Of a DNA stretch of 64,000 nucleotides, positions 1 through 8,670 are shown piece by piece. The position numbers were made by a program, and so were the translations under genes. The DNA comes from Robertmurraya_A mangrovi (GTDB lineage Bacteria > Bacillota > Bacilli > Bacillales > Cytobacillaceae): the NCBI RefSeq assembly GCF_034427655.1, contig NZ_JAXOFX010000001.1:554105-618104 (forward strand), read 5' to 3'. The notes beneath the pieces were generated by a model that was not told where the DNA came from, searched no databases, and saw nothing but the letters and a program-made list of their open reading frames with translations. Position 1 is the stretch's first letter. Each line of letters begins with the position of its first letter.

Positions 1-2
1 TC

Positions 3-1403
3 ATATTGACTACTGCTATTTCGGCCATGTTATTTTGGCAATGGAATGTTTATTCTAAGCAAGACGAATCTTCCAATAATAGGGTACTAGAACGAGCACA
101 TCAGACTATTACTATTGAATCTAAGAAAGAATCTCTAAATGTCACGCAAACGATAACGTGGCTAACTAATGGGAAAGAATATAGTGTTGTTATTCCAGAA
201 TCGGTCTCTAAGTGGAGTTGTCTAAAAAAAGATGACGAAGAGTGTGAGTCCAAAGATGAGAATCCTTTCACCTTTAGAGTGGATAATGGACAATTTACTT
301 TTAAACTTAAAGTTCCTATCAATGAAGGTGAAAAATCCTTTTTATTAAATGAATGGGAAGTCAATATACCAGATGTAAAGATGACAAAAACGTCTATAGA
401 AATTGTGGATTATAGTAGAAGAGAAGGGACTTGGGTAACCGGCTTACCTTTAAAAGGAATGAATGAATTAGACTTGATTGACCACTATGTGTTTGAAGGT
501 TCATCTTCAGCTACTTCATTATACTGGCAGTCCAGGCCACTATTCTTAATTCATAATCAGCAGGATCTCTCCTATTATTCTAAAAATAAGGCTCAAGAAA
601 TAAATTCATTTAAATCCTTAAAGACTCTAAAAGGTATTCCTTCTTTATCCATTGTTATGACGGATCAATATTCCGAAACCAATGGAAATGGTCTGATAAT
701 ATCAAAACCTTCTATCAAAGAAAAAACACTTGAGAGAAAGATTATTAGAGCTTATTTTAATACCAAATTTGAACGCTTACCAATAGAAGAAAGTTGGTTA
801 GTGGACGTATTTACTTCCATTGTAATTAAACAAGAAAGTAAATCAGTAAAAGGAAATAAAGTAATAAATGAGCTAAAAAATAAACTGGATAAGGATACTT
901 TCAATAAGTTTATTCAGCAAGTAATAAACGAAGAACAACCTATTAATCCTGAATCCTTGGATCAGTTGCTAGAAGATTTATATGGAAAAGGAACACATTT
1001 CTTTAAATTAAATAAAAATGAATCAACCAAGTTCATCCCTCTTTATTTTTACGAGAACCGCAAAGTAGTGATCAATGAAAAAGAACATAAAGATATTGAA
1101 CTTATCTATAAAGAAGAGCAAAAACTTTTCCCTTTTATAGAGACTATGACTGCCCTCGGTTTTGAAGTAAAGGTGTTATCTGACAAAGAAACCCTACTAC
1201 TTAGTAAAGGGAATAATAGTTATCGCTTTTTCTTAAACCAAAATATCTTTATATACAATGAAGAAGATTATGGGCTATTAGAGAATCCATTAATCAATTT
1301 ACACGGACAAATTTATATTGACTTCAGATGGCTGCACACTCTATTTAAAATTTCAATGGATGAAACAGAAGAAAGTATTGTTTTAACTCTACCTGAAGAG
1401 TAA
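3..1403 (+). CDS. Membrane-anchored protein with C-terminal stalk-like domain (5' end outside window)
   Basis: At least 465 residues are visible. The frame stays open to the window edge (codon ATA precedes the first possible TTG at 6), so the true start probably lies upstream. The visible N-terminus is hydrophobic (TTAISAMLFWQW), like the end of a signal anchor, followed by a charged extracytoplasmic-looking part. The last ~80 residues contain a repeat typical of copper-amine-oxidase-N-like/stalk domains (INLHGQIYIDFRWLHTLFKI), found in many secreted Bacillus wall proteins. The middle (residues ~250-340) is Lys/Glu rich with no motif I recognise. It is followed by a strong hairpin at 1431-1454. 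Function unknown; the stalk-domain assignment is inferred from one motif only. Confidence 0.6.
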   Translation: MLTTAISAMLFWQWNVYSKQDESSNNRVLERAHQTITIESKKESLNVTQTITWLTNGKEYSVVIPESVSKWSCLKKDDEECESKDENPFTFRVDNGQFTFKLKVPINEGEKSFLLNEWEVNIPDVKMTKTSIEIVDYSRREGTWVTGLPLKGMNELDLIDHYVFEGSSSATSLYWQSRPLFLIHNQQDLSYYSKNKAQEINSFKSLKTLKGIPSLSIVMTDQYSETNGNGLIISKPSIKEKTLERKIIRAYFNTKFERLPIEESWLVDVFTSIVIKQESKSVKGNKVINELKNKLDKDTFNKFIQQVINEEQPINPESLDQLLEDLYGKGTHFFKLNKNESTKFIPLYFYENRKVVINEKEHKDIELIYKEEQKLFPFIETMTALGFEVKVLSDKETLLLSKGNNSYRFFLNQNIFIYNEEDYGLLENPLINLHGQIYIDFRWLHTLFKISMDETEESIVLTLPEE

Positions 1404-1430
1404 TGGACTTTATGACAGTCAAAAAAGAAA

Positions 1431-1454
1431 ACCCTGCAGGAAATCCTGCAGGGT
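1431..1454. terminator. Bidirectional hairpin terminator after the first gene
   Basis: A perfect palindrome, ACCCTGCAGGA / TCCTGCAGGGT with two central bases, follows the stop codon at 1403. On the minus strand it is followed by a T-rich run (complement of 1421-1430), which is a stronger terminator than the plus-strand tail (CCTTCTATATCCTTT). Confidence 0.7.
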
Positions 1455-1809
1455 CCTTCTATATCCTTTAACAGGATAGAAGGCAAAGGGAGAGGAGAAA
1501 CCGGAGGAAGAACTTATGGGGAAACGTAAGTCTTCTCCGCGGTTGGCAACAACATCCTCGAATAGATGTTGTTAATTTCATTATTTCCATAAAAGAACGT
1601 GTTATACACGAAATCAGTATATTTTTTCATAGAAAAGAGCCTTTCATATTTATGAATAACACACGTAATAATTATGGATGTTAAATAATAGAGAAAGTAT
1701 GCATGAATACGCTTACAAGAATGTTGTTGGCTACTATCTATCAATTATGGTAGGATAATGAAGAATGTACACATAAGAAAAGAGCTTACAAAATGATTGG
1801 TGTGATTGA
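1455..1809. other. Gene-free region rich in inverted repeats before rsmD
   Basis: No convincing gene is seen. The region contains a hairpin at 1503-1538 (GGAGGAAGAACTTATG with CGTAAGTCTTCTCC, two bulges), a perfect 9-bp stem at 1548-1556/1565-1573 (AACAACATC / GATGTTGTT), and a third near-inverted match between 1545-1557 and ~1721-1733. This could be a structured leader or small RNA or a decayed repeat. A 76-codon minus-strand frame here has unremarkable composition and no clear ribosome site. Confidence 0.4.
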
Positions 1810-2364
1810 ATGAGAGTTGTTTCAGGAGACTTAAAAGGTAAGTCACTAAAAGCTGTACCAGGTAATACTACTAGACCTACAACAGACAAGGTTAAAGAAG
1901 CAATGTTTAATATAATTGGTCCTTATTTTAATGGTGGAATTGGTTTAGATTTATTTGCTGGTAGCGGTGGCTTAGGGATTGAGGCCCTAAGTAGAGGGGC
2001 AGATAAGGTTATTTTTGTTGACCGAGATGGAAAAGCTATACAAACCATTAAAGAAAATATTAAAACGTGTGGATTAGAAGAGAAAACAGAAGTTTATCGA
2101 AATGACGCCGACCGAGCAATAAAAGCGATTCTAAAAAGAGAACTAGTACTAGATTATATCTTTTTAGACCCACCATATAAGAAGCAGCAACTGCTTAATC
2201 TACTGACACTGATAGATAAGGAAAAATTGTTGTCTGAAAACGGAGTTATTGTTTGTGAACATAGTAGTGAAGTGGAGCTTCCAAATGAAATAGGGAGTTT
2301 CTTTATGAAAAAGTATGAGAAATATGGAATTATTGCCATTTCTATATATACATATATGCCATAA
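1810..2364 (+). CDS. rsmD: 16S rRNA (guanine966-N2)-methyltransferase RsmD
   Basis: 184 residues, full length for RsmD (B. subtilis YlbH). It methylates N2 of G966 (E. coli numbering) of 16S rRNA using S-adenosylmethionine. The Rossmann SAM-binding loop DLFAGSGGLGIEAL is at residues 47-60, and the catalytic DPPY motif of N-methyltransferases is at 120-123. The N-terminal RVVSGDLKG is characteristic of the family. ATG at 1810 has only a weak ribosome site (GGTGTGA). coaD follows after 25 bases, the conserved rsmD-coaD pair of Firmicutes, so the two are probably co-transcribed. Confidence 0.95.
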   Translation: MRVVSGDLKGKSLKAVPGNTTRPTTDKVKEAMFNIIGPYFNGGIGLDLFAGSGGLGIEALSRGADKVIFVDRDGKAIQTIKENIKTCGLEEKTEVYRNDADRAIKAILKRELVLDYIFLDPPYKKQQLLNLLTLIDKEKLLSENGVIVCEHSSEVELPNEIGSFFMKKYEKYGIIAISIYTYMP

Positions 2365-2389
2365 TGGTTGTTGAATAAGGGGGATTCAC

Positions 2390-2869
2390 ATGGCAAAAAT
2401 AGCCGTTTGTCCGGGGAGTTTTGATCCAATAACTTACGGGCATTTAGACATTATCACTAGAGGGGCAAAAGTATTTGATGAAATTAATGTAGTGTTATTA
2501 AATAATGCATCCAAACAACCTCTTTTTACCATACAAGAAAGAATGGATCTTATAAGACAGGTAACAAAGCATCTGCCGAATGTCAAAGTGGATTCTTATC
2601 AAGGGTTGTTAGTGGACTATGCTAAAGAAGTTGGAGCGAGTGCCATTATAAGAGGTTTAAGAGCCGTTTCAGATTTCGAATATGAAATGCAAATCACTTC
2701 TATGAACAGAGTGTTAAATGATGAAATAGAGACGTTTTTTATCATGACTAATAATCAATTCTCTTTCTTAAGCTCAAGTATTGTTAAGGAAGTAGCCAAA
2801 TACAGTGCAAACATTTCAGAACTCGTTCCACCGATTGTTGAGAAGGCTTTAATGGAGAAGTTTAAATAA
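2390..2869 (+). CDS. coaD: Phosphopantetheine adenylyltransferase CoaD
   Basis: 159 residues, the normal length. It transfers AMP from ATP to 4'-phosphopantetheine to make dephospho-CoA, the penultimate step of coenzyme A synthesis. The nucleotidyltransferase motif TYGH is at residues 15-18 after CPGSFDP, and the second ATP-binding motif (FLSSSIVKEVA) lies near residue 125. AAGGGGG at 2377-2383 places the start at ATG 2390. The gene follows rsmD by 25 bases and ends at a shared bidirectional terminator facing ylbJ. Confidence 0.97.
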   Translation: MAKIAVCPGSFDPITYGHLDIITRGAKVFDEINVVLLNNASKQPLFTIQERMDLIRQVTKHLPNVKVDSYQGLLVDYAKEVGASAIIRGLRAVSDFEYEMQITSMNRVLNDEIETFFIMTNNQFSFLSSSIVKEVAKYSANISELVPPIVEKALMEKFK

Positions 2870-2890
2870 ACTATAGTGATAAAAAGGAAA

Positions 2891-2917
2891 CGAGCACTTC
2901 ACTTGTGCTCGTTTTTT
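2891..2917. terminator. Bidirectional terminator between coaD and ylbJ
   Basis: Stem CGAGCAC / GTGCTCG (2891-2897 and 2905-2911) with a 7-base loop and TTTTTT on the plus strand. On the other strand it is followed by TTTCCTTTTT, serving ylbJ, whose stop codon overlaps the plus-strand T-run. Confidence 0.9.
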
Positions 2918-4136
2918 ATTGTATATCTTTTTTAATAAAAGTTCTGTTCGAGTAGATTAAAATATAAGCAGACAAGGCACAAATGGTTATTATTGGTCCT
3001 AGATCTGATAGAAGACTTAAGTTTTTACTAAACCAAGAGCCGTCTCCTAATAACGCTACTGGAATGGCGTTGGATGGTTCTGTGTTACTAAATCTTTCGT
3101 AAACGGGTTCCCATAGTAGAAAGGCGAAAATACTAGCAAAGATTCCATGCATGATCCTCGCAACAAAAAAAGGTTTAAAGCGAATATCGGTTTGAGCTAA
3201 AATACTAGCAACTTGCGCTTGGACACTGAATCCGCTGAACGCGAGAATAAAACTAGTTATAATCGCTTGTTGCATTAAGGTAGATTCTTGAACCTGGCTA
3301 GTAAGTTGGCTACCTAAGGTAATCTCAAATAACCCTGATATAAATGGAATACTTAGCACAACAGGAAGATGTAAAGATTGTAATATGAATTCAACTCCAT
3401 TTCCTAAAAAGGAGATGATATTAAGGTGGTACAATAGTTTATTAATTACTGAAAATAATATAATAAATCCACCAATCATAAGCAGCGTTTGTATAGAAGA
3501 CATAACCGCATCCCCTAAAAGCTTACCAATGGGTCTTTCTTCTTTAATCCTTGTTCGATGTAATGCTGAAAATGCAGCTCTTACAGAAAATTTGCTGTTT
3601 TGAGTTGAATTGTTATCTTCATCTTTACCATAGAATCTCATTATAAGACCAACAGTAAAATTACCCAAATAATGGGCTAAGGCTAGAAGAATCCCCAGTT
3701 TAGCGTTATAGAAGAATCCAACTGAAACGGCACCAAAAATAAAGAGAGGATTTGAACAGTTTGTAAATGAAACAAGTCTCTCTGCTTCAATCCTGGTTAA
3801 TTGTTCTTCTTGTCTCATTCTTGCCGTTAATTTAGCGCCAGCGGGGAACCCGGAGGCCATCCCCATTGCCCAAACAAAGCCACCGACACCCGGTACTTTA
3901 AAAAGGGGTCTCATAAGTGGCTCTAACAAAACACCTATAAACTTAACAACTCCAAACCCAATAAGTAGTTCAGATACGATAAAAAATGGCAATAATGATG
4001 GAAATACAATTTCCCACCACATATCTAATCCTCTAATAGAAGCATCAACTGATTCCTGGGGAAAAGAAATGAGGGAAATTGCCATAATTGTAATAGATGA
4101 AGCAAGAATTATAGTCTTTAGTTTGGATTGAAACAC
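2916..4136 (-). CDS. ylbJ: Sporulation integral membrane protein YlbJ
   Basis: 406 residues, multi-spanning membrane protein of the YlbJ family (nucleoside-recognition 'Gate' type segments). In B. subtilis it is made in the mother cell and needed for spore cortex and heat resistance; the molecular function is unknown. Visible features are several hydrophobic segments, the conserved GMASGFPAGAKLTA stretch near residue 95, and SFTNCSNPLFIFGAVSVG near 123. Start is GTG (4136, minus strand) behind a GGGAGGA ribosome site. It is transcribed opposite to coaD and divergently from the patatin-like gene, as in B. subtilis. Confidence 0.92.
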   Translation of the reverse strand: MFQSKLKTIILASSITIMAISLISFPQESVDASIRGLDMWWEIVFPSLLPFFIVSELLIGFGVVKFIGVLLEPLMRPLFKVPGVGGFVWAMGMASGFPAGAKLTARMRQEEQLTRIEAERLVSFTNCSNPLFIFGAVSVGFFYNAKLGILLALAHYLGNFTVGLIMRFYGKDEDNNSTQNSKFSVRAAFSALHRTRIKEERPIGKLLGDAVMSSIQTLLMIGGFIILFSVINKLLYHLNIISFLGNGVEFILQSLHLPVVLSIPFISGLFEITLGSQLTSQVQESTLMQQAIITSFILAFSGFSVQAQVASILAQTDIRFKPFFVARIMHGIFASIFAFLLWEPVYERFSNTEPSNAIPVALLGDGSWFSKNLSLLSDLGPIITICALSAYILIYSNRTFIKKDIQ

Positions 4137-4369
4137 TCCTGCATCCTCCCTCGAAGGTAACTAACTTGATAACAAATGGCTATATTGGTTATCAAACGTT
4201 TCATAAAATTTAGTAAACCCTTTAAAACATGTTAAAATAAAAGTGTTAAAAACTACCTTCAAATTGGTCTTGTCCTCATATAAACCAATATACTCATAGA
4301 ATTTCAAATTAGACCATAAGATTGAAACAAACGTACATTAAAAGGGATTCACCAAAGGAGGATTTATTC

Positions 4370-5155
4370 TTGCAGCGTCCGAAGATTGGTTTAGCTCTGG
4401 GATCTGGAGGAGCAAGAGGGTTTGCCCATTTAGGTGTCATTAAAGTATTAAAAGATGAAGGAATTCCTATTGATCTTATAGCAGGAAGTAGTATGGGCGC
4501 TCTAGTTGGATGCTTTTATGGGGCAGGATTAGATGTTGAGCGCTTATACAAACTCTCAAAAGTGTTTAAAAGGAAGTATTATTTAGATTTTACTGTTCCC
4601 AAAATGGGATTCATTGCAGGAAATAGAGTGAAGGAGCTCATTAGAGTTTTTACACATGGGAAAAACTTAGAGCAACTCGATATCCCCGTAGGTGTAGTCG
4701 CTACGGATTTAAAGGCAGGAGAAAAGGTAGTATTTAAAGAAGGGCCAATTGCTGAAGCAGTGAGAGCAAGCATTGCCATTCCAGGAATCTTTGTGCCAGA
4801 AAAATTTAATGGGAAACTTTTGATTGATGGGGGTGTCATTGATCGAGTCCCTGTTTCCGTTGTAAAAGAGATGGGTGCTGATATTGTAATTGCAGTAGAC
4901 GTATCGAACGTCAAGACGAATACAGAAATTACTTCGATCTATGATGTGATTATGCAAAGCATTGATATCATGCAAATGGAGCTCGTGGCTAACCGAGAAA
5001 TAGCCTCTGATATTATGATTCGTCCTAGTGTTGAGATGTATAGTTCACGGGCGTTTACCAATATTGAAGAGATCATTGAAATTGGTGAAAAAGAGACTAA
5101 AAAGCATATAGGTGCCATTAATGAATTGTTAAAGCAGTGGAAGGAGAAACCTTAG
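4370..5155 (+). CDS. ylbK: Patatin-like phospholipase family protein YlbK
   Basis: 261 residues from TTG 4370, chosen because AAAGGAGG (4354-4361) lies 8 bases upstream. A longer frame from TTG 4322 has no comparable site. The patatin serine hydrolase dyad is present: oxyanion loop GSGGARGFAHLG, nucleophile elbow GSSMG about residue 41, and the Asp of DGG near residue 152. The bacterial RssA/YlbK family is of unproven substrate. It is followed two bases later by sepM with which it likely forms an operon, the same order as ylbK-ylbL in B. subtilis. Confidence 0.88.
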   Translation: MQRPKIGLALGSGGARGFAHLGVIKVLKDEGIPIDLIAGSSMGALVGCFYGAGLDVERLYKLSKVFKRKYYLDFTVPKMGFIAGNRVKELIRVFTHGKNLEQLDIPVGVVATDLKAGEKVVFKEGPIAEAVRASIAIPGIFVPEKFNGKLLIDGGVIDRVPVSVVKEMGADIVIAVDVSNVKTNTEITSIYDVIMQSIDIMQMELVANREIASDIMIRPSVEMYSSRAFTNIEEIIEIGEKETKKHIGAINELLKQWKEKP

Positions 5156-5156
5156 G

Positions 5157-6179
5157 ATGAACAAAAAGTTTTATATGCGGTCCCTAATGGTATTTGTGGC
5201 AATGATTATCTTTATAAGTACATTTTATTCCTTGCCATATTATGTATCAAAACCAGGGATGGCAAAGGAGTTAGCTCCTATTATAGAAGTGGAAAATGGG
5301 TTTGAAGAGGAAGGAAGCTTCATGTTAACAACGGTTAGGATGGGGCGAGCAAATATTTATTCTTATCTTCTTGCTAAGGTTAAGGATTATCAGGAAATCT
5401 ATCCAATAGAAGCAATACGACAAGAAGAAGAAACCGATGAAGAATATAATGTAAGACAGTTACATTTAATGTCTAGTTCAAAAACATCTGCTATTGAAGT
5501 GGCCTACAAAAAAGCAGGAATACCAATCAATTATCACTATAAAGGCGTTTATGTTTTAAATGTAATGAAGGGGATGCCTGCAGAAGGGAAGCTACAGCCA
5601 GGAGACCGAATATTTAAAATAGATGATATGGAATTCAAATCTTCAGAAGAGTTTATCCAGTATGTAGGGAGTAAAAAGGCTGGAGATGAGATTGTTTTAA
5701 CCTATGATCGTGGGAATAGAACGAACAGCGTTAAGCTTAATGTTCAGTCCTTTGGTGAAAACATCGAAAAAGTTGGGGTAGGAATTGGTCTTGTTGATGA
5801 TAAAGAAATTGAAGTAGATCCTGAAGTAAAGGTTGAAACCAGCGATATTGGTGGTCCATCTGCCGGCTTAATGTTCTCTTTGGAGATTTATAATCAATTA
5901 ACTAAGGTGGATCTAACCAGGGGATATGAAATCGCAGGTACCGGTACTATTAGCTCTGATGGAAGAGTAGGAAGAATTGGTGGAATAGAGCAAAAAGTCA
6001 TTGCTGCAGACAATGCTGGTGCAGAAATTTTTCTTGCACCTTATGAAGATGGAGCAGATGATTCAAATTATCATGCTGCTGTAAAAACAGCTAAGGATAT
6101 TAAGACAAAGATGAAAATTGTGCCTGCCAATACATTTGATGAGGTAGTAGAGCAACTTATAAAATTAGAGCCCAAATAG
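5157..6179 (+). CDS. ylbL: SepM family pheromone-processing/PDZ-Lon serine protease (YlbL)
   Basis: 340 residues with an N-terminal membrane anchor (about 9-30), a PDZ domain (about 128-198) and a C-terminal Lon-type protease domain. The Ser-Lys dyad is Ser235 in GGPSAGLMF and Lys280 in GGIEQK. Members include SepM of streptococci, which trims a competence pheromone, and B. subtilis YlbL, a division-inhibitor (YneA) protease; which activity applies here is inference. ATG 5157 follows AAGGAGA by 9 bases and starts one base after the ylbK stop. A strong terminator follows at 6194-6222. Confidence 0.93.
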   Translation: MNKKFYMRSLMVFVAMIIFISTFYSLPYYVSKPGMAKELAPIIEVENGFEEEGSFMLTTVRMGRANIYSYLLAKVKDYQEIYPIEAIRQEEETDEEYNVRQLHLMSSSKTSAIEVAYKKAGIPINYHYKGVYVLNVMKGMPAEGKLQPGDRIFKIDDMEFKSSEEFIQYVGSKKAGDEIVLTYDRGNRTNSVKLNVQSFGENIEKVGVGIGLVDDKEIEVDPEVKVETSDIGGPSAGLMFSLEIYNQLTKVDLTRGYEIAGTGTISSDGRVGRIGGIEQKVIAADNAGAEIFLAPYEDGADDSNYHAAVKTAKDIKTKMKIVPANTFDEVVEQLIKLEPK

Positions 6180-6193
6180 CAATTTAACGAAGG

Positions 6194-6222
6194 AGAGACA
6201 CCATTTTAAGGTGTCTCTTTTT
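6194..6222. terminator. Terminator between sepM and tmcAL
   Basis: Stem AGAGACACC / GGTGTCTCT (6194-6202 and 6210-6218), 7-base loop, then TTTTT. It separates convergent genes. Confidence 0.9.
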
Positions 6223-6239
6223 CTATGCACATGGTTATC

Positions 6240-7457
6240 TTACTTTCTGATATAAATAGGTGGTTGATTGTATTCCATGTTTATTAAGTTTTGCTGGTAC
6301 ACCTTTATGCCGCCCAAAGCATAAATTTTTGACGCCTTTATGTCAAGGTGAATGTCTGGACTGTCAAATGAACCAAGTTTTGAAACGATGGGAATTTCAA
6401 TATCCTTTTTCCTTTGATTTAAATAGATTCGCCCTTTTTCAGTCATTCCAAGCAACCTTAGATAAGTAGCTTTACACATTCTCTTTTTCATGTCCTCTTT
6501 TTTCGTGTTCGTTAATATATGTACACACATTCTTTGGAGACGTGTCCATGTATATCTTTTTGTTTTTAACTTAGTCATAAAATCTTTAAAAGAATTCGAT
6601 TGTAATGCAACAGTCAAGAGTCGATTCTCAATTCCTTCTTCTACTTCATATATCTCTTTTAACTCTTCTGGGCTAGAATGAAGAATTCGATACTGAAGTA
6701 AAGACCAGTAATGTTCCCATTGATGAAATTGCTTAAAATGAATGTAATAATCATTTAGTAAATCATATGTAGTCTGTGGTACATATTGAGATACTGTTTC
6801 AATATCTCCTCCATCTGAAAAAAGAGCTTTTCGGATGCTAGTAGCACTTGCAATCGTCTCAGATGCAAAATGCTCATCATGATAATCAGCATTCTTTCTT
6901 GTAATGGTTAAAGCCTTCATAGGAACATTCAGTTCTCTAATCGCTTTTATATAATGAAAGCCGAGTATATTATTAGGTTTTGATAAGTCTAAAATTTCTT
7001 TTGAAGGTGATAAATCTTTAAAGGCAGTGGATGTAGCTTTCGGATAGCTATATCCTTCATTCATGTAGTACTTAATTTTTTCTTGATACAAGTCATGACT
7101 ATCATCTAAAAATTGGATTGTCTGGTGAAAATCATATATGTCCCCTGATTCACTTCCGAAACATAAAGATTCACATCCTGCAGAAGCCAAAATAGACACC
7201 GCCCCTTTTGCGAAGGTTTCCGCTTTTTGAGTGGCAAACTGGTAAGGTAGTTCAAATACTAGATCAACGCCAGCTTTTAATGCCATATGTGCTCGGTTCC
7301 ATTTGGGGAGTAGTGCAGGCTCGCCTCTTTGAAGAAATTGTCCGCTCATCGCTGCAATAACAACATCCGCTTCTCCTTCTTCTATTGTACGTTCTAAGTG
7401 AAATGCATGACCATTATGGAAAGGGTTGTATTCCACTATCACTCCAACAGCTCTCAT
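6240..7457 (-). CDS. tmcAL: tRNA(Met) cytidine acetate ligase TmcAL (YlbM)
   Basis: 405 residues, full length. It makes N4-acetylcytidine at the wobble base of elongator tRNA-Met using acetate and ATP. The N-terminal nucleotidyltransferase-like motif GVIVEYNPFHNGHAFHL is at residues 5-21, with FLQRGEPALLPKWNRAHMA near 42. In B. subtilis this is ylbM at the same map place. The ATG start at 7457 (minus) follows AAGGAG with 8 bases spacing. It is transcribed opposite to sepM and ylbN. Confidence 0.94.
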   Translation of the reverse strand: MRAVGVIVEYNPFHNGHAFHLERTIEEGEADVVIAAMSGQFLQRGEPALLPKWNRAHMALKAGVDLVFELPYQFATQKAETFAKGAVSILASAGCESLCFGSESGDIYDFHQTIQFLDDSHDLYQEKIKYYMNEGYSYPKATSTAFKDLSPSKEILDLSKPNNILGFHYIKAIRELNVPMKALTITRKNADYHDEHFASETIASATSIRKALFSDGGDIETVSQYVPQTTYDLLNDYYIHFKQFHQWEHYWSLLQYRILHSSPEELKEIYEVEEGIENRLLTVALQSNSFKDFMTKLKTKRYTWTRLQRMCVHILTNTKKEDMKKRMCKATYLRLLGMTEKGRIYLNQRKKDIEIPIVSKLGSFDSPDIHLDIKASKIYALGGIKVYQQNLINMEYNQPPIYIRK

Positions 7458-7694
7458 TTTTACAACTCCTTGATATTTAAAAAGAAATTCTTTAACATGG
7501 GGATAGGCTGTTTTCTATGAGGTTCCTTATAGTTGTTAACTAAATAACCAACTAGTGTCATGTTGTGTACATATATCTAACGTTTAAAAGGTTAATAAGT
7601 AATGTGTTCTAACTAAAAATAGCCAAAGGAATATTCGCAACAAAAAGATTAAAGTTTTCTTATATTGTCTACATTATAGTGTAAAGAAAAAATA

Positions 7695-7723
7695 TTGACA
7701 AATAATTATATGAAAGCTATAAT
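7695..7723 (+). promoter_or_regulatory. Consensus SigA promoter for ylbN-rpmF
   Basis: TTGACA at 7695-7700 and TATAAT at 7718-7723 with a 17-base spacer, a perfect vegetative promoter, about 28 bases before the ylbN start. Confidence 0.9.
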
Positions 7724-7750
7724 TACCTTTGTTGCCTTGGGGTGATTCGT

Positions 7751-8275
7751 ATGAAATGGACATTAAGTCAGTTACAAAAATACCGAAGCAAGGATTTTCC
7801 TGTTGATGAAATGGTTAACGTAGATGAGATCAAACAAACTGATCAAACGATACGTGAAGTTTCGCCAATGCATGTAACGGGTCGAGCTGATATAGATTCG
7901 ACTAAAGTGACTTTTCATTTAAAAATAAAAGGTCATCTAGTTCTGCCTTGTTCTCGTACTTTAGTTGACGTGAATTATCCAATTAATGTTGAAACAACGG
8001 AAACATTCCTCTTAAAAGGCTCAGATTATGAGACTGAAGAGGAAGTTCATCAAGTAAAAGGTGATGTGATAGACCTAATGCCGGTCTTAACAGAGATTCT
8101 TTTGCTTGAAGTACCAATGCAAGTTTTTTGTGATGATAATAGTGAAGGTGGGGCTCCACAATCTGGTAAGGATTGGGAAGTCATACATGAGCTAGAAAAG
8201 CAGGACAAGATTGATCCTCGCTTAGCAGGACTTGCAAAATTATTGGATCAAAATGATACTTCTTCTGATTCATAA
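7751..8275 (+). CDS. ylbN: DUF177 family protein YlbN (YceD-like)
   Basis: 174 residues from ATG 7751, preceded by GGGGTGA at the usual distance; a GTG nine bases upstream lies inside that ribosome site. The family (DUF177/YceD) is almost always linked to rpmF, as here. In plants and E. coli it is tied to 23S rRNA maturation, but the Bacillus function is unsettled. The conserved core is VHVTGRADID-like (residues ~36-50) followed by the strand-rich HLKIKGHLVLPCSRTL, and the protein ends in an acidic tail. Driven by the consensus promoter at 7695. Confidence 0.9.
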   Translation: MKWTLSQLQKYRSKDFPVDEMVNVDEIKQTDQTIREVSPMHVTGRADIDSTKVTFHLKIKGHLVLPCSRTLVDVNYPINVETTETFLLKGSDYETEEEVHQVKGDVIDLMPVLTEILLLEVPMQVFCDDNSEGGAPQSGKDWEVIHELEKQDKIDPRLAGLAKLLDQNDTSSDS

Positions 8276-8362
8276 TAGAACAAGAAGAAAAAAGAAACAT
8301 TTGAAGAACCAGCATGATCTGGCCTTCATACTTTCTTAATTATCTTTAAGGAGGTGGGAATA

Positions 8363-8536
8363 ATGGCTGTACCTTTTAGAAGAACATCTAAAACTGCGAA
8401 AAGAAAACGTCGTACCCATTTTAAACTACAGGTTCCTGGTATGGTAGAATGCCCAAACTGTGGAGAGATGAAACTTGCTCACCGCGTATGTAAAGCTTGT
8501 GGAACATACAAAGGAAAAGAAGTTGTAAACGACTAA
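8363..8536 (+). CDS. rpmF: 50S ribosomal protein L32
   Basis: 57 residues from ATG 8363 (MAVPFRRTSK), with AAGGAGGTG just upstream. L32 is a small basic protein of the large ribosomal subunit. Two CxxC pairs (CPNC and CKAC) form an intact zinc ribbon, so this is the zinc-binding form rather than the Cys-less paralogue some Bacilli carry for zinc starvation. It is in an operon with ylbN and followed by a terminator. Confidence 0.98.
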   Translation: MAVPFRRTSKTAKRKRRTHFKLQVPGMVECPNCGEMKLAHRVCKACGTYKGKEVVND

Positions 8537-8550
8537 TTTTCTAATAAGAT

Positions 8551-8584
8551 AAAGCACAGGAACATTTTGTTCCTGTGCTTTTGT
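8551..8584 (+). terminator. Terminator after rpmF
   Basis: Stem AAGCACAGGAAC / GTTCCTGTGCTT (12 bp, 8552-8563 and 8569-8580) with a 5-base loop and a short T-run. Confidence 0.9.
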
Positions 8585-8670
8585 CGTTTTAAGAATAAAT
8601 CATGTCCAAATGAATTGTTTATCCTCTAGATAATATTTACAATGAAAGAAATGGATACAGGAGGACGCTA

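Noticed and set aside
1514..1744. Minus-strand frame of 76 codons before rsmD
   Set aside because: No clear ribosome site, odd composition and overlap with hairpins; more likely non-coding.
4322..4369. Longer start (TTG 4322) for the patatin-like gene
   Set aside because: No ribosome site and a non-conserved extension; TTG 4370 has AAAGGAGG at ideal spacing.
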